NCBI GenBank assembly: GCA_000431275.1
Contig: HF989205.1
Span: 1 to 45,186 of the forward strand
Length of the DNA stretch: 45,186 nucleotides
Direction: 5' to 3'
Source of the DNA: Prevotella sp. CAG:755
Lineage (GTDB): Bacteria; Bacteroidota; Bacteroidia; Bacteroidales; Bacteroidaceae
In this document: positions 25,808 to 35,015 of the stretch, in pieces
How positions within the stretch are numbered: the first letter of the stretch is position 1
Layout of the letters: each line of letters begins with the position of its first letter
Notes under the pieces: generated by a model
What the model saw: only the letters and a program-made list of their open reading frames with translations
Told to the model about the DNA's origin: nothing
The model's database searches: none
Made by a program: the position numbers and the translations under genes

Positions 25808-26356
25808 ATGATCGACGAATTGCTCCGCTACAATAAGGATTTCGTAGCTCGGAAAGCCTATGAACCCTACGTCACGACAAAATATCCAGACAAGAAAATA
25901 GCCATCGTAGCCTGTATGGACACACGCCTTGTCCAACTTCTTCCCGCTTCGCTCGGACTGCGCAACGGCGACGTCAAACTCATCAAGGTGGCCGGAGGTG
26001 TCGTGCTCCAACCTTTCGACAGCGTCGTACGCAGCCTCATCGTAGCCGTCTACGAGCTCGGTGTCGAGGAAATCATGATCGTCGGACACACCGACTGCGG
26101 CGCCCAACACATGAACGCCCCCGAACTTATCCACAAAATGACCAGCCGCGGCGTCCCACCCGACCACATCGACATGATGGCATACAGCGGCATTGACTTC
26201 GAGCATTGGCTCTCTGGTTTCGACGCCACAGAGACAGCCGTGAGCCAGAGTGTCCACCTCGTACGCCATCATCCCCTCATGCCGGCCGACCTCATTGTGC
26301 GTGGTTTCATCATGAACTCGCACACCGGACTGTTCACCGAAGTCGAAGCAGACTGA
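25808..26356 (+). CDS. Beta-class carbonic anhydrase
   Basis: It hydrates CO2 to bicarbonate in the cytoplasm. The zinc ligands are visible: Cys36 in ACMDTR with the Asp38/Arg40 dyad, and His94 and Cys97 in VGHTDCGAQ. The 182-residue length and the loop SRGVPPDHIDMMAYSGIDF fit the small YbcF/mycobacterial-like subgroup. No signal peptide is present. It stands alone between a terminator on its left and a hairpin plus long palindrome on its right. No consensus promoter is visible in the 32 bp between the upstream terminator and the start. Confidence 0.92.
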   Translation: MIDELLRYNKDFVARKAYEPYVTTKYPDKKIAIVACMDTRLVQLLPASLGLRNGDVKLIKVAGGVVLQPFDSVVRSLIVAVYELGVEEIMIVGHTDCGAQHMNAPELIHKMTSRGVPPDHIDMMAYSGIDFEHWLSGFDATETAVSQSVHLVRHHPLMPADLIVRGFIMNSHTGLFTEVEAD

Positions 26357-26365
26357 ACAAATCCC

Positions 26366-26402
26366 TTCCTCAGGATTCCGACGTGACAACAAACCTGAGG
26401 AA
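26366..26402 (+). terminator. Hairpin after carbonic anhydrase
   Basis: A perfect 9-bp stem (TTCCTCAGG at 26366-26374, CCTGAGGAA at 26394-26402) starts 10 nt after the stop. It directly precedes the 52-bp palindrome and lacks a clear U-run. Confidence 0.5.
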
Positions 26403-26405
26403 AAT

Positions 26406-26457
26406 CGTGAGAACGGGCGCAGTGACAGAAATTTCTGTCACTGCGCCCGTTCTCACG
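26406..26457. repeat. 52-bp perfect palindrome without a loop
   Basis: The left arm runs from CGTGAGAACGGGCGCAGTGA to GACAGAAA, and the right arm is its exact reverse complement. The centre lies between 26431 and 26432 and reads GACAGAAATTTCTGTC. All 26 base pairs match with no spacer. It could form a cruciform or a very strong RNA hairpin. The remaining sequence to 26684 holds another AATTCTGTCAGC copy near 26472 and a degenerate -7 element (CAACTTTG at 26633-26640) for the next gene. Confidence 0.85.
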
Positions 26458-26684
26458 GTCAGCCGTCCGGGAAATTCTGTCAGCAAACTTGTCTCCGTCC
26501 CACACTGCATCCTGAAAGACCCGTACGCGGACAGGTCTGCCCGCGTTTTCACCTTTTCTCACAATTAGGCTGATTTTCAGGCCGACAGGCGTTAAAAACT
26601 GGAAAAACAAAGCGATTTCTGTTCCTTTTTAGCAACTTTGTCCAAATAAGTGGGGCAACATGACCCCCTATCACCGTTTCAGAT

Positions 26685-29195
26685 ATGCGCAAACTGACTC
26701 TCATCCTTCTCCTTAGCCTGTGCGTTTTCACCCCCTCCGCTGGAGCTCTACCCGACAGCCTCAGCCTCCACATCGTCGAACTTGCCATGCGTGGCGACGT
26801 ACGCTCTCTGCGCCCGCTCTATGCCGAATACCGCGACTCACTCTCTACCATGTGCCGTCTGGCCTGCGACCTCACTTTGGCCGAGGACGACAGCGACGAC
26901 CGCCGTTTCGTGGAATGTGTTGACAGCCTCACCCGTCTTTATTCCCGCCTTATTCCCACCGCCAACCGTGCCGCCTGGGAGATACAAAAGGCGGCTGCAC
27001 TCTGCCGTCTTGGCCGCTATGATGAGGCTGCCCGGTTCTGCCGACAGCGGCTGGAACTCATGGACCGTGACGAACGTGACAGCCCCATGGCTGACGACCT
27101 CCGCTTTTACGAAGAAAAAGGAAAGCGTTACGCAGACACTGTCAGTTTTCGCGGACGCCTACTCGGCGCCATCGACCGCTCTGACCTTCCTTCCATTCTG
27201 AGGCTCAGCACCTTGCCCGACACAACCGATCTCGATCCATACGCCCGGTTACGCCTGCAAGCGGCAGTAGGCGCCGCACTCAATCGCCCGTCGTGTGTAA
27301 CGTCTGCCGTCGACGCGCTTTTCCGCAACTACACCGACTCCCTTCCCGACGCCGAAGCCGGAATGCTCTTCTCTCTCGCGGCCGACGAACTCGCCTTCAC
27401 CGGCCACTGGACCGCGCTCGACAGCCTCTGCTCACGCTTCTCGTCGGCTTTCGGGACATGGCATCCCGATTTAAGCCACTACCGCTACCTCGCCCGCTCC
27501 CTTGCCGACTGCCCGCAAACGTCTGTCCACCGCCCACAAGGGCAGGCTTTTACCCTAACCTCCTACGACTGGCCGTTGACAACCGACATCGGGGTCAACG
27601 GACGCTTGCTCAACGCCACGATCATTGACACTGGCACACCGTTCACGCTCCTCTCGCGTGCTGACGCTGAGACTGCCGGCGTCCGCATCCTGACCGATAC
27701 GGTCAAGGTAGCCACGCTTTTCGGCCTCACTACGGCCACCACCGGCTATGCCGACGAAATCACCATTGGAGGCCTGAGCCTGCGCCATGTCCGCATCCTC
27801 GTACGCACCGCCGGTGACGACGCGTCAGGCCATCCCCTGACCAACATTCTCGGTCTTAATGAACTGCGACGCATCGGCCGGATCGAGTTCCTTGCCGACA
27901 GACTGAAATTTCCCCAGCCACAGCCATCGGACCGCCACACACGACCGAATTTTCACTTGACACCCCAAGGCGTACGTTTCCCGGCTTCACACGAAGGCTC
28001 CACTTACCTTTTCAGCTTCGATACCGGTACGGCCACCCAAGTGCTCTCTGCCGTCACTTTTCCCCCCGAACGGACAGACACAGTCCGATTCGCCCTCGAT
28101 TTTGAAGGGAAGCACGTCCGCCTCCCCTATACGGTCCTGGCATCCGGCAAAGCCCCGGACAATGACGGCCTGCTGGGCATCGGTTTCGTCAGAGGGTTCG
28201 CCCGCTTTTCGATAGACTTCAACACCATGCGCATGGAGGGACACGCCGTCGCCAGCCATCCTCACCGCCATCTTTCCGCAGCTGACTGGTTCAACCGCCA
28301 CGACAGCTATGCCCTTGAACGCAATGCTGCCTCGCTCAGCCTGTTGCAGCCGGCGCGCGAACGAGAACTGACGAACTTACTCGTTCTCTTAGGGAAAAAC
28401 CGACCTGACAGCGTGGTCGCCATGATCGACCGAGAATTAAGCCGGACAGACTATACGACAGCCATAAGGCTGGACTTCCTGAAACAAAAGGAACTCGCGC
28501 TCGAGGATCTGGGCCGATACCATGAAGCAATGGCCACGCTGGACGAAATTGTCCGGCTGGGTTCACCATCACGCAAACTGGCTGCCGAAAGCCGTGCCAA
28601 ACACGCTTACCTGAAAGCACTGCTTCACGTGGCGCCACCGGTTTTCAGGCTGAACGCATCCACGTTCATTCCCCGGCTCGCAGACGGATCTTACGCCGCC
28701 ACACTGAACGGCGAGCCTGCGTCTGTCACAGTTTCGCCAGACCATTTCACGACAACGATGCCCGAACGGACAGCTAAAAAGATGGGCGTCAACGTCATAC
28801 TCAAACATCATCACGTAGGGACAAACAAGCTGAAAGTCGGTCTCATCGACAGTCTGCGCGTGGGCAACGCCGTCATCCGCAACCTCATCGTATATCTGGT
28901 AAAAGACAAAAAAGCCCCTATCAGTTTGGGTATGGATTTTCTTCGCCATGCGGGTGAAGCGCGTTTCACAGCGTCCTCACTCATTCTCTCCCCCACCGGT
29001 TCGCTTGGTTTCGACGCAACATCAATCCCCCTTCGTCTAAGCGACGGTTTGCCCGTTATGCAACCGGCAGCAGACCTGTTGCCGCCTTACGACATCCCCA
29101 AACTGCGCACACAATTCGGCACGCCATATCCAGAAGCCTTCATCAACCAGTTGGAAAGCCTGACGCTTGATTTCGAGCACATGAGGCTGAAATAA
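26685..29195 (+). CDS. Exported three-lobed retropepsin-like protein
   Basis: Probably an exported aspartic peptidase or peptidase-like protein. Residues 1-21 are a signal peptide (MRKLTLILLLSLCVFTPSAGA). Residues about 25-280 are helical and TPR-like. Lobe 1 (about 290-410) has the active-site triad D315-T316-G317 in IIDTGTPFTLLS and the closing NILGLNEL. Lobe 2 (about 420-530) has D446-T447-G448 in FSFDTGTATQVLS and GLLGIGFV. After a second helical stretch, lobe 3 (about 645-780) has ISLGMDFL but SPDH at the place of DTG, so it is probably inactive. The length is 836 residues. Retropepsins usually work as dimers of one-DTG lobes; two lobes in one chain could form a complete active site. It lies 66 bp before the alpha-galactosidase. 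Confidence 0.75.
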   Translation: MRKLTLILLLSLCVFTPSAGALPDSLSLHIVELAMRGDVRSLRPLYAEYRDSLSTMCRLACDLTLAEDDSDDRRFVECVDSLTRLYSRLIPTANRAAWEIQKAAALCRLGRYDEAARFCRQRLELMDRDERDSPMADDLRFYEEKGKRYADTVSFRGRLLGAIDRSDLPSILRLSTLPDTTDLDPYARLRLQAAVGAALNRPSCVTSAVDALFRNYTDSLPDAEAGMLFSLAADELAFTGHWTALDSLCSRFSSAFGTWHPDLSHYRYLARSLADCPQTSVHRPQGQAFTLTSYDWPLTTDIGVNGRLLNATIIDTGTPFTLLSRADAETAGVRILTDTVKVATLFGLTTATTGYADEITIGGLSLRHVRILVRTAGDDASGHPLTNILGLNELRRIGRIEFLADRLKFPQPQPSDRHTRPNFHLTPQGVRFPASHEGSTYLFSFDTGTATQVLSAVTFPPERTDTVRFALDFEGKHVRLPYTVLASGKAPDNDGLLGIGFVRGFARFSIDFNTMRMEGHAVASHPHRHLSAADWFNRHDSYALERNAASLSLLQPARERELTNLLVLLGKNRPDSVVAMIDRELSRTDYTTAIRLDFLKQKELALEDLGRYHEAMATLDEIVRLGSPSRKLAAESRAKHAYLKALLHVAPPVFRLNASTFIPRLADGSYAATLNGEPASVTVSPDHFTTTMPERTAKKMGVNVILKHHHVGTNKLKVGLIDSLRVGNAVIRNLIVYLVKDKKAPISLGMDFLRHAGEARFTASSLILSPTGSLGFDATSIPLRLSDGLPVMQPAADLLPPYDIPKLRTQFGTPYPEAFINQLESLTLDFEHMRLK

Positions 29196-29261
29196 AACAT
29201 CCGGCCATACCCTCCCGCAATCCCCAATAAAACGCCTCACCTCACAGACGGGTTCGCACAC

Positions 29262-30929
29262 ATGCTACGGACACTTTCAGTCATTCTGCTTTTGTTCCTT
29301 TCTTTCGCCAAGGCAGGAGCCTACGATCCGCCCACGATGGGGTGGAGTTCGTGGAACACCTACCGTAACCTCATTCATGACACCCTTATCCGCCAGCAGG
29401 CCGATGCGCTTGTACGGCTGGGATTGCGGCATGCCGGCTACAATTATGTCAACATCGACGACGGTGCCTTCGATGGCCGCACGCCCGACGGAACACTCCG
29501 TCCTCATGCCACGCGGTTTCCAAACGGCTTGAAATCCGTCGTCGACTACATCCATTGTCTTGGGCTCAAAGCTGGAACCTACTCCGACGCCGGGCGCAAC
29601 ACATGCGCCCACTTTTGGGACCATGACAGAGGTGGCGCGGGAATCGGGCTCTATGACCACGAAGAGCAAGACGCCAATTATCTTTTCAAGAAGTTAGGTT
29701 TCGACTTCATAAAGGTCGATTTTTGCGGCGGCGACGCTAAGCAGAACACCGAAAAGCTCACCCTCGACGAACAGGAGCGCTATACAGCCATCCATCGCGC
29801 CATCTTGAAAACAGGCCGCCATGACGTGCGCATGAACATCTGCCGATGGGCCTATCCAGGTCACTGGGCACGTAACGTGGCGACCTCATGGCGCATTGCA
29901 GGCGACATCAGCAACACGTGGACATCGGTCAAGCGCATCGTCGCAGAGAACCTGTTTCTCTCGGCATACGCCACCGAAGGACATTTCAACGACATGGACA
30001 TGCTCGAAGTAGGCCGAGGCATGACACCCGAGGAAGACCGCACTCACTTCGGTCTTTGGTGCATTATGAGTTCACCGCTGCTCATCGGCTGCGACCTGAC
30101 CCACATCGACAGTGCAACACTCGCTCTCCTCTGCAACCCAGAGCTGATAGCCATCAACCAAGACACGCTTGCCCGACAGGCTCATGTGGTGGAATTCGCC
30201 GACAGTTGCTACGTTTTGGTCAAAGATGTAAAACAACAGCACGGCGGCACGCGTGCCGTAGCATTCTACAACCCGAGCGATCAACTGCGACGGGCTACCG
30301 TAGCTCTGTCACGGCTTAACCTGGAAGGGAAAATCGGAATCAGGGACTTGTACAAACGGGAAACACTTTCCCCTCTCACAGACGACAGTCTCACCGTCTG
30401 CGTTCCGCCTCACGGCACCCGAATTTATATTCTCACCGGAAAACCCGTCGAGCCATCGCGCTACGAAGCTGAAAATGCCTGGCTCGAACAGTACTCAGCC
30501 ATTACGGATGGGAAATTTGCCCGTATTCAATATGCAAAGAACCTCTCATGCGGCTGCAAAGTGAGCGACCTTGGCGACGGAGCCATGGAAAACAACTTCA
30601 TGGAGTGGCGTGACGTATACAGCCAAGATGGCGGCAATTACATTGTCGACATCGCCTATTTCAGTGGCGAGGACCGCTCGCTCACCCTTACGGTCAACGG
30701 CACTACACCTGTCACGCTCGAAAACCTGAACTCGGGCGGATGGGCGCGCAAAGCGATAGTTTCACTCCATGTCGAGTTGAAAGCGGGTAGCAATACGATC
30801 CGTCTTTCCAACAGTAAAGGCTGGGCGCCTGACATAGACTACATTGACATCAGAAAGGCAAAGCAGCCGTCACAGACTACCATGCAGGAACCATGCAACG
30901 CCATAGGGGCTCATCACACGGTCACATAA
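29262..30929 (+). CDS. GH27 alpha-galactosidase with C-terminal carbohydrate-binding module
   Basis: It removes terminal alpha-galactose from oligosaccharides or glycoproteins. Residues 1-20 are a signal peptide. The GH27 barrel (about 22-290) shows PPTMGWSSWNTY, the nucleophile Asp153 in FIKVDFCGG and the acid/base Asp215 in WRIAGDIS. A beta-sandwich follows, then a CBM6/CBM35-like module (about 395-540) beginning RYEAENAWLEQYS and ending IRLSNSKGWAPDIDYIDI. The length is 555 residues. Some GH27 enzymes act on alpha-GalNAc or beta-L-arabinopyranose; the sequence alone does not decide. The 247-bp gap after it contains the mnmA promoter and nothing else I recognise. Confidence 0.9.
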   Translation: MLRTLSVILLLFLSFAKAGAYDPPTMGWSSWNTYRNLIHDTLIRQQADALVRLGLRHAGYNYVNIDDGAFDGRTPDGTLRPHATRFPNGLKSVVDYIHCLGLKAGTYSDAGRNTCAHFWDHDRGGAGIGLYDHEEQDANYLFKKLGFDFIKVDFCGGDAKQNTEKLTLDEQERYTAIHRAILKTGRHDVRMNICRWAYPGHWARNVATSWRIAGDISNTWTSVKRIVAENLFLSAYATEGHFNDMDMLEVGRGMTPEEDRTHFGLWCIMSSPLLIGCDLTHIDSATLALLCNPELIAINQDTLARQAHVVEFADSCYVLVKDVKQQHGGTRAVAFYNPSDQLRRATVALSRLNLEGKIGIRDLYKRETLSPLTDDSLTVCVPPHGTRIYILTGKPVEPSRYEAENAWLEQYSAITDGKFARIQYAKNLSCGCKVSDLGDGAMENNFMEWRDVYSQDGGNYIVDIAYFSGEDRSLTLTVNGTTPVTLENLNSGGWARKAIVSLHVELKAGSNTIRLSNSKGWAPDIDYIDIRKAKQPSQTTMQEPCNAIGAHHTVT

Positions 30930-31139
30930 AAGAATCAGCCACTGCGTCATCTTCGTTCTAAGCTGAACACAGTGAGTTGATTGCACGATTGATCATTTAC
31001 AGAACCGGTTTTCGCATTACTTGACTCGGTATTTGGCGGAAACCATTATGCACCTCCAATCGCATACACGGTCAGGAACAGACGTAGCAAAACGGCAAGA
31101 TGTGACATCAGTCAAGTTGGCGGAAAAGCAGTCTTTCTC

Positions 31140-31170
31140 TTGCCTCAGCGCGAGGCTTTCCGTATCTTTG
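31140..31170 (+). promoter_or_regulatory. mnmA promoter, almost abutting the start codon
   Basis: TTG (31140-31142), a 20-bp spacer and TATCTTTG (31163-31170). The ATG is six bases further on, so the transcript is nearly leaderless. The promoter is strikingly like that of ansA, sharing the ten bases CTTTCTCTTG at the -33 region. Confidence 0.75.
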
Positions 31171-31176
31171 CAACCC

Positions 31177-32280
31177 ATGAATGAAAGAAAGAAGAAAGTA
31201 CTCGTCGGCATGTCTGGCGGCACCGACAGTTCTGCCGCCTGCCTGATGCTGCAAGAAGCCGGTTACGAAGTGACAGGTGTCACGATGCGCGTATGGGATT
31301 TGCCACGCCAGTTTACCCCGGGAAGCGACGTTCCGCATTTCATCGCCGAGGCGAAATCCTTGGCCGACCGTCTGGGCATCGCCCACTATGTGGCAGACGA
31401 GCGCGAGGCTTTCCGCCAGACCGTTGTCCGCAATTTCATCGACGAATACGCTGCCGGCCGCACACCGAACCCCTGCGTAATGTGCAACCCGCTCTTCAAA
31501 TTCCGTGTGCTCACCGAATGGGCCGACCGGCTCGGCTGCGACTACATCGCCACAGGGCATTACGTCAACAAGGAAGCCGTAAATGGAAAAGCCTACATCC
31601 TCATGGGTGACGATGCCCGTAAGGATCAGTCCTACTTTCTCTGGCGGCTGTCGCAGGAGACACTGTGCCGCTGCCTTTTCCCGCTGGGCGGGATGACCAA
31701 GACAGACGTCCGTGCATATCTGGACGCCCGAGGGTTCACAGTCCAAGCCCGACAGAATGAATCAATGGAAATCTGTTTCGTCGAAGGAGACTATCGCGAT
31801 TTCATCCGGGAGCAAGCTCCCGACTTGGTAAAGCTAGTGGCTGGCGGATGGTTCGTAGACAAGACAGGTCATAAGCTGGGCGAGCATGTGGGAGTACCGT
31901 TCTACACGGTCGGACAACGGAAGGGACTTGGCATCGCCCTCGGCCGACCTGCTTACGTATTGCGTCTTAATTCAGAAAAAAACACCGTTGTTCTCGGCAC
32001 GGAAGAAGACCTTCTTACTACGGCCTTTTTCGTCACCGGATGGCAGGCCGCCGACCCGACGGTCCTGACGAATGAAGCCAAACTCACCGTTAGAATCCGC
32101 TACCACAGCGCCCCCATCTCTTGTCGCTGCGAGCATTTAGACGACGGACGCCTCCTCGTCCGTCTGCCGCAGGCGGCATCAGCCGTCACGCCCGGACAGA
32201 GTGCCGTATTCTACCTCGGACGACGTCTCGTGGGCGGAGGATTTATCGACTCGCAGCGAGGAATCGGCCTATATCTCTAA
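31177..32280 (+). CDS. mnmA: tRNA-specific 2-thiouridylase
   Basis: It inserts sulfur at C2 of the wobble uridine (U34) of tRNA-Lys, -Glu and -Gln. The ATP-binding PP-loop is [12 protein letters not shown], with Thr where most MnmA have Val; the same variant is found in one of the two MnmA paralogs of Bacteroides as I recall. The catalytic cysteines are Cys100 in PNPCVMCN and Cys200 in [19 protein letters not shown] marks the central domain, and a C-terminal beta-barrel ends [12 protein letters not shown]. The length is 367 residues. The start is the ATG just behind the promoter; the frame stays open to 31021 but that part precedes the promoter. Confidence 0.94.
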   Translation: MNERKKKVLVGMSGGTDSSAACLMLQEAGYEVTGVTMRVWDLPRQFTPGSDVPHFIAEAKSLADRLGIAHYVADEREAFRQTVVRNFIDEYAAGRTPNPCVMCNPLFKFRVLTEWADRLGCDYIATGHYVNKEAVNGKAYILMGDDARKDQSYFLWRLSQETLCRCLFPLGGMTKTDVRAYLDARGFTVQARQNESMEICFVEGDYRDFIREQAPDLVKLVAGGWFVDKTGHKLGEHVGVPFYTVGQRKGLGIALGRPAYVLRLNSEKNTVVLGTEEDLLTTAFFVTGWQAADPTVLTNEAKLTVRIRYHSAPISCRCEHLDDGRLLVRLPQAASAVTPGQSAVFYLGRRLVGGGFIDSQRGIGLYL

Positions 32281-32317
32281 CTCCTGTTTCCTGCACCGAA
32301 CATAAAAGAACATATAT

Positions 32318-33697
32318 ATGAAAAAGTTTTTACTCTTACTGCTTATTCTCGCTGCGGGTACGGCTCGCGCCGGACGTTACGTCCACTTCGACACACCGCT
32401 CTACAAGTTCCGCGTTTACCTGACCGATAAGAAAGGTACGCCCTACTCCGTCAAACACCCCGAACAGTTCCTTTCGCAAAAATCCATCGACCGCCGGAAA
32501 CGCCTTCGCCTGAAAGTGGACGAACACGATTTACCCCTGACGCCTGCATACGTCGACGGCATCCAAGCCAAAGGGCTGCGCGTGGTGAACAAGAGCAAAT
32601 GGAATAACACACTCGTTGTCGAAACCACTGATACAGCCTTGGCTCAATCACTCACAGCCCTTCCTTACGTCAAGGGCATACGGCGCATCTACACCCGCCC
32701 CGATTCCATCGCCGCGCCTGATACGACCGACCGCCACAGCCGCCTGACCGGAAGACTCGACTCAACGACCAACTATTACGGCCACGGCTACACGCAAATC
32801 AAAATGCTCAACGGGTTGCGCCTGCATGAAGCCGGCTTGCGCGGACAAGGCATGACAATAGCCGTCATCGACGGCGGTTTCCACAACGCCGACATCCTGC
32901 CCGGCTTGAAGGAGACCCGCATCCTCGGCACGCGTAATTTCGTCAACGACAACCCCGACGTCTACGCAGCCCACAGTCATGGAATGATGGTTCTCGCCTG
33001 CATCGGCGCCCGGGCACCTTATTCGCTTGTCGGGACAGCACCCGAGGCATCATTCTACCTGCTCATGAGCGAAGATACGCCGACCGAACACATGGTAGAA
33101 GAAGACAACTGGTGCGCAGCCGTCGAGTATGCCGACAGCCTCGGTGTGGACATCATCACCAGTTCGCTAGGCTATTACACCTACGACGACCCGGCCGAAA
33201 GCCACACCTATCGTGAACTCGACGGCCGCACGGCCCTGAACAGCCGCACGGCCTCGCTGGCAGCCAGCCGCGGCATCCTCGTGCTCAACAGCGCCGGCAA
33301 TGCGGGCAACGACCGATGGAAGAAAATCGGCGTCCCGGCCGACGCCACCGACATCCTCACCGTCGGCGCTGTCGACAGCCTCCGGCGTAACACCCTCTTC
33401 TCCTCACTTGGCAACACCGCCGACGGCCGCATCAAGCCCGACGTCATGGCCCTCGGCGAGGGCGCCGCTGCATTCGAAGTCGACGGCAGCATCATCCGCG
33501 TCAACGGTACATCGTTCTCCACGCCGATTCTTTGCGGCATGGTGGCTTGCCTTTGGCAAGCCTTCCCCGACCGTCGCCCCGAGGAAATCATCGACGCCGT
33601 CCGCCAATCGGCCGACAACGCCGGTCATCCCGACAATGTTTACGGATACGGCATCCCCGACATGTGGAAAGCTTACCAGCTCCTTGACAAGAAGTGA
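32318..33697 (+). CDS. Exported S8 (subtilisin-like) serine peptidase
   Basis: A secreted or periplasmic subtilase. Residues 1-18 are a signal peptide (MKKFLLLLLILAAGTARA), followed by an N-terminal prodomain-like region to about 160. The catalytic triad is Asp185 in IAVIDGGFHN, His221 in AHSHGMMV and Ser399 in NGTSFSTPILCGM, with the oxyanion Asn in LNSAGNAGND. The length of 459 residues ends soon after the catalytic domain, with no type IX secretion sorting domain, so it is unlikely to be a PorQ-dependent cargo. It is 5 bp upstream of xseA and may be co-transcribed with it. Confidence 0.92.
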   Translation: MKKFLLLLLILAAGTARAGRYVHFDTPLYKFRVYLTDKKGTPYSVKHPEQFLSQKSIDRRKRLRLKVDEHDLPLTPAYVDGIQAKGLRVVNKSKWNNTLVVETTDTALAQSLTALPYVKGIRRIYTRPDSIAAPDTTDRHSRLTGRLDSTTNYYGHGYTQIKMLNGLRLHEAGLRGQGMTIAVIDGGFHNADILPGLKETRILGTRNFVNDNPDVYAAHSHGMMVLACIGARAPYSLVGTAPEASFYLLMSEDTPTEHMVEEDNWCAAVEYADSLGVDIITSSLGYYTYDDPAESHTYRELDGRTALNSRTASLAASRGILVLNSAGNAGNDRWKKIGVPADATDILTVGAVDSLRRNTLFSSLGNTADGRIKPDVMALGEGAAAFEVDGSIIRVNGTSFSTPILCGMVACLWQAFPDRRPEEIIDAVRQSADNAGHPDNVYGYGIPDMWKAYQLLDKK

Positions 33698-33702
33698 CTA
33701 CA

Positions 33703-35001
33703 ATGGATAACGCACTGACGCTCTTCGAGCTCAATAACCTCGTGCGCACCGTCATCGACGGTACGTTCGACGGTAGCTACTGGCTAAAAGCCGAACTGAG
33801 CGAAGTGCATGAGAACAGCAACGGCAACTGCTACCTGACATTCGTCCAAAAAGATTCTAAAACCGACCGTCCTGTGGCGCGTGCCAACGGGTGCATCTGG
33901 CGCGAACGCTACGGCCTCATCCGCACTGACTTCGAGATTCAGACTGGCCAACGTCTCACCCCGGGCATGACCGTACTCGTCGAAGTAACGGTCCATTTCC
34001 ACGAGTACTTCGGTTACTCGCTCTACGTCAACGACATCGATCCCGCTTACACCCTCGGCGACCAAAGCCGCCGCCGGCGCGAAATCGTGGAACAGCTCGA
34101 AGCCGAAGGCGTGGCCACCCTGAATCGCGAACTGCCGTGGCCGCGTCCCGCTACACGCATTGCTATCATTTCAAGTTCTACGGCAGCGGGCTACGGCGAC
34201 TTCTGTCATCAGCTCTCGACCTCGCCCTATCGCTTCGTCACCCGCCTCTTTCCCGCCATCATGCAAGGTGAGCACACTGAAAGCAGCATCATCGCCGCCC
34301 TCGATGCCATCGCTGCCGAACGGGAACGGTGGGACGTGGTTGTCATCATCCGCGGGGGCGGCGCCGTCACCGACCTGTCGGGCTTCGACACCTATGCGCT
34401 GGCAGACAACGTCGCACAGTTTCCCCTGCCCGTACTGAGCGGAATTGGCCACGAACGGGACGAAACGGTCATTGACCTAGTGGCTCATCTCAGCTTAAAA
34501 ACGCCGACGGCCGTCGCTACATACCTTATTTCCCTTCTCGACGACGAGGCTGCCCAGCTCCGACAAGCAGAAGAGCGCCTCCGACGCGCAAGTACCAGCC
34601 GGATAGACCGGACATGGCAACACTTTGAGCAGACGGCCCGCCGCCTCGCCCAAGCATTCGCACTCTATGCCTCCCGCGAGACCAGCCGTACTGACTGCCT
34701 CAGCCACCGCCTCGCGACGGCAGCCTCACGGCGACAGACTTTTGAGTCGCAGCGACTGGAAATCCTGGCGCAGCGACTGAAAGACCTGTCTCGGCGACAG
34801 ATCGAGACAGGCAGGCATCGCCTTGCCCTGATCGAACAGGCCGTCCACACGGCCGACCCTCAGCGCATCCTGCGCATGGGATACAGCATCACCTTGCGCA
34901 ACGGCAAACTCATACGGTCGGCTGCCACACTCTCTCCGGGCGACCGCATCACCACCCGCCTGGCCGACGGCGATGTTGACAGCACAGTTATCAAATCCTA
35001 A
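33703..35001 (+). CDS. xseA: Exodeoxyribonuclease VII large subunit
   Basis: The catalytic subunit of exonuclease VII, which degrades single-stranded DNA from both ends. The N-terminal OB-fold includes YWLKAELSEVHENSNGNCYLTF. The catalytic region contains RIAIISSSTAAGYGDFCHQL, then VVVIIRGGGAVTDLSGFDTYALADNVAQFPLPVLSGIGHERDETVID, the hallmark of the family, followed by a helical arm (about 275-385). The length is 432 residues. The ATG at 33703 is used; a GTG at 33694 overlapping the peptidase stop is possible. Confidence 0.95.
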   Translation: MDNALTLFELNNLVRTVIDGTFDGSYWLKAELSEVHENSNGNCYLTFVQKDSKTDRPVARANGCIWRERYGLIRTDFEIQTGQRLTPGMTVLVEVTVHFHEYFGYSLYVNDIDPAYTLGDQSRRRREIVEQLEAEGVATLNRELPWPRPATRIAIISSSTAAGYGDFCHQLSTSPYRFVTRLFPAIMQGEHTESSIIAALDAIAAERERWDVVVIIRGGGAVTDLSGFDTYALADNVAQFPLPVLSGIGHERDETVIDLVAHLSLKTPTAVATYLISLLDDEAAQLRQAEERLRRASTSRIDRTWQHFEQTARRLAQAFALYASRETSRTDCLSHRLATAASRRQTFESQRLEILAQRLKDLSRRQIETGRHRLALIEQAVHTADPQRILRMGYSITLRNGKLIRSAATLSPGDRITTRLADGDVDSTVIKS

Positions 35002-35015
35002 CACGACCCCAAAAC

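Noticed and set aside
32318..33697. Subtilase as a type IX secretion cargo
   Set aside because: The protein ends shortly after the catalytic domain and has no C-terminal sorting domain, despite porQ being in the window.
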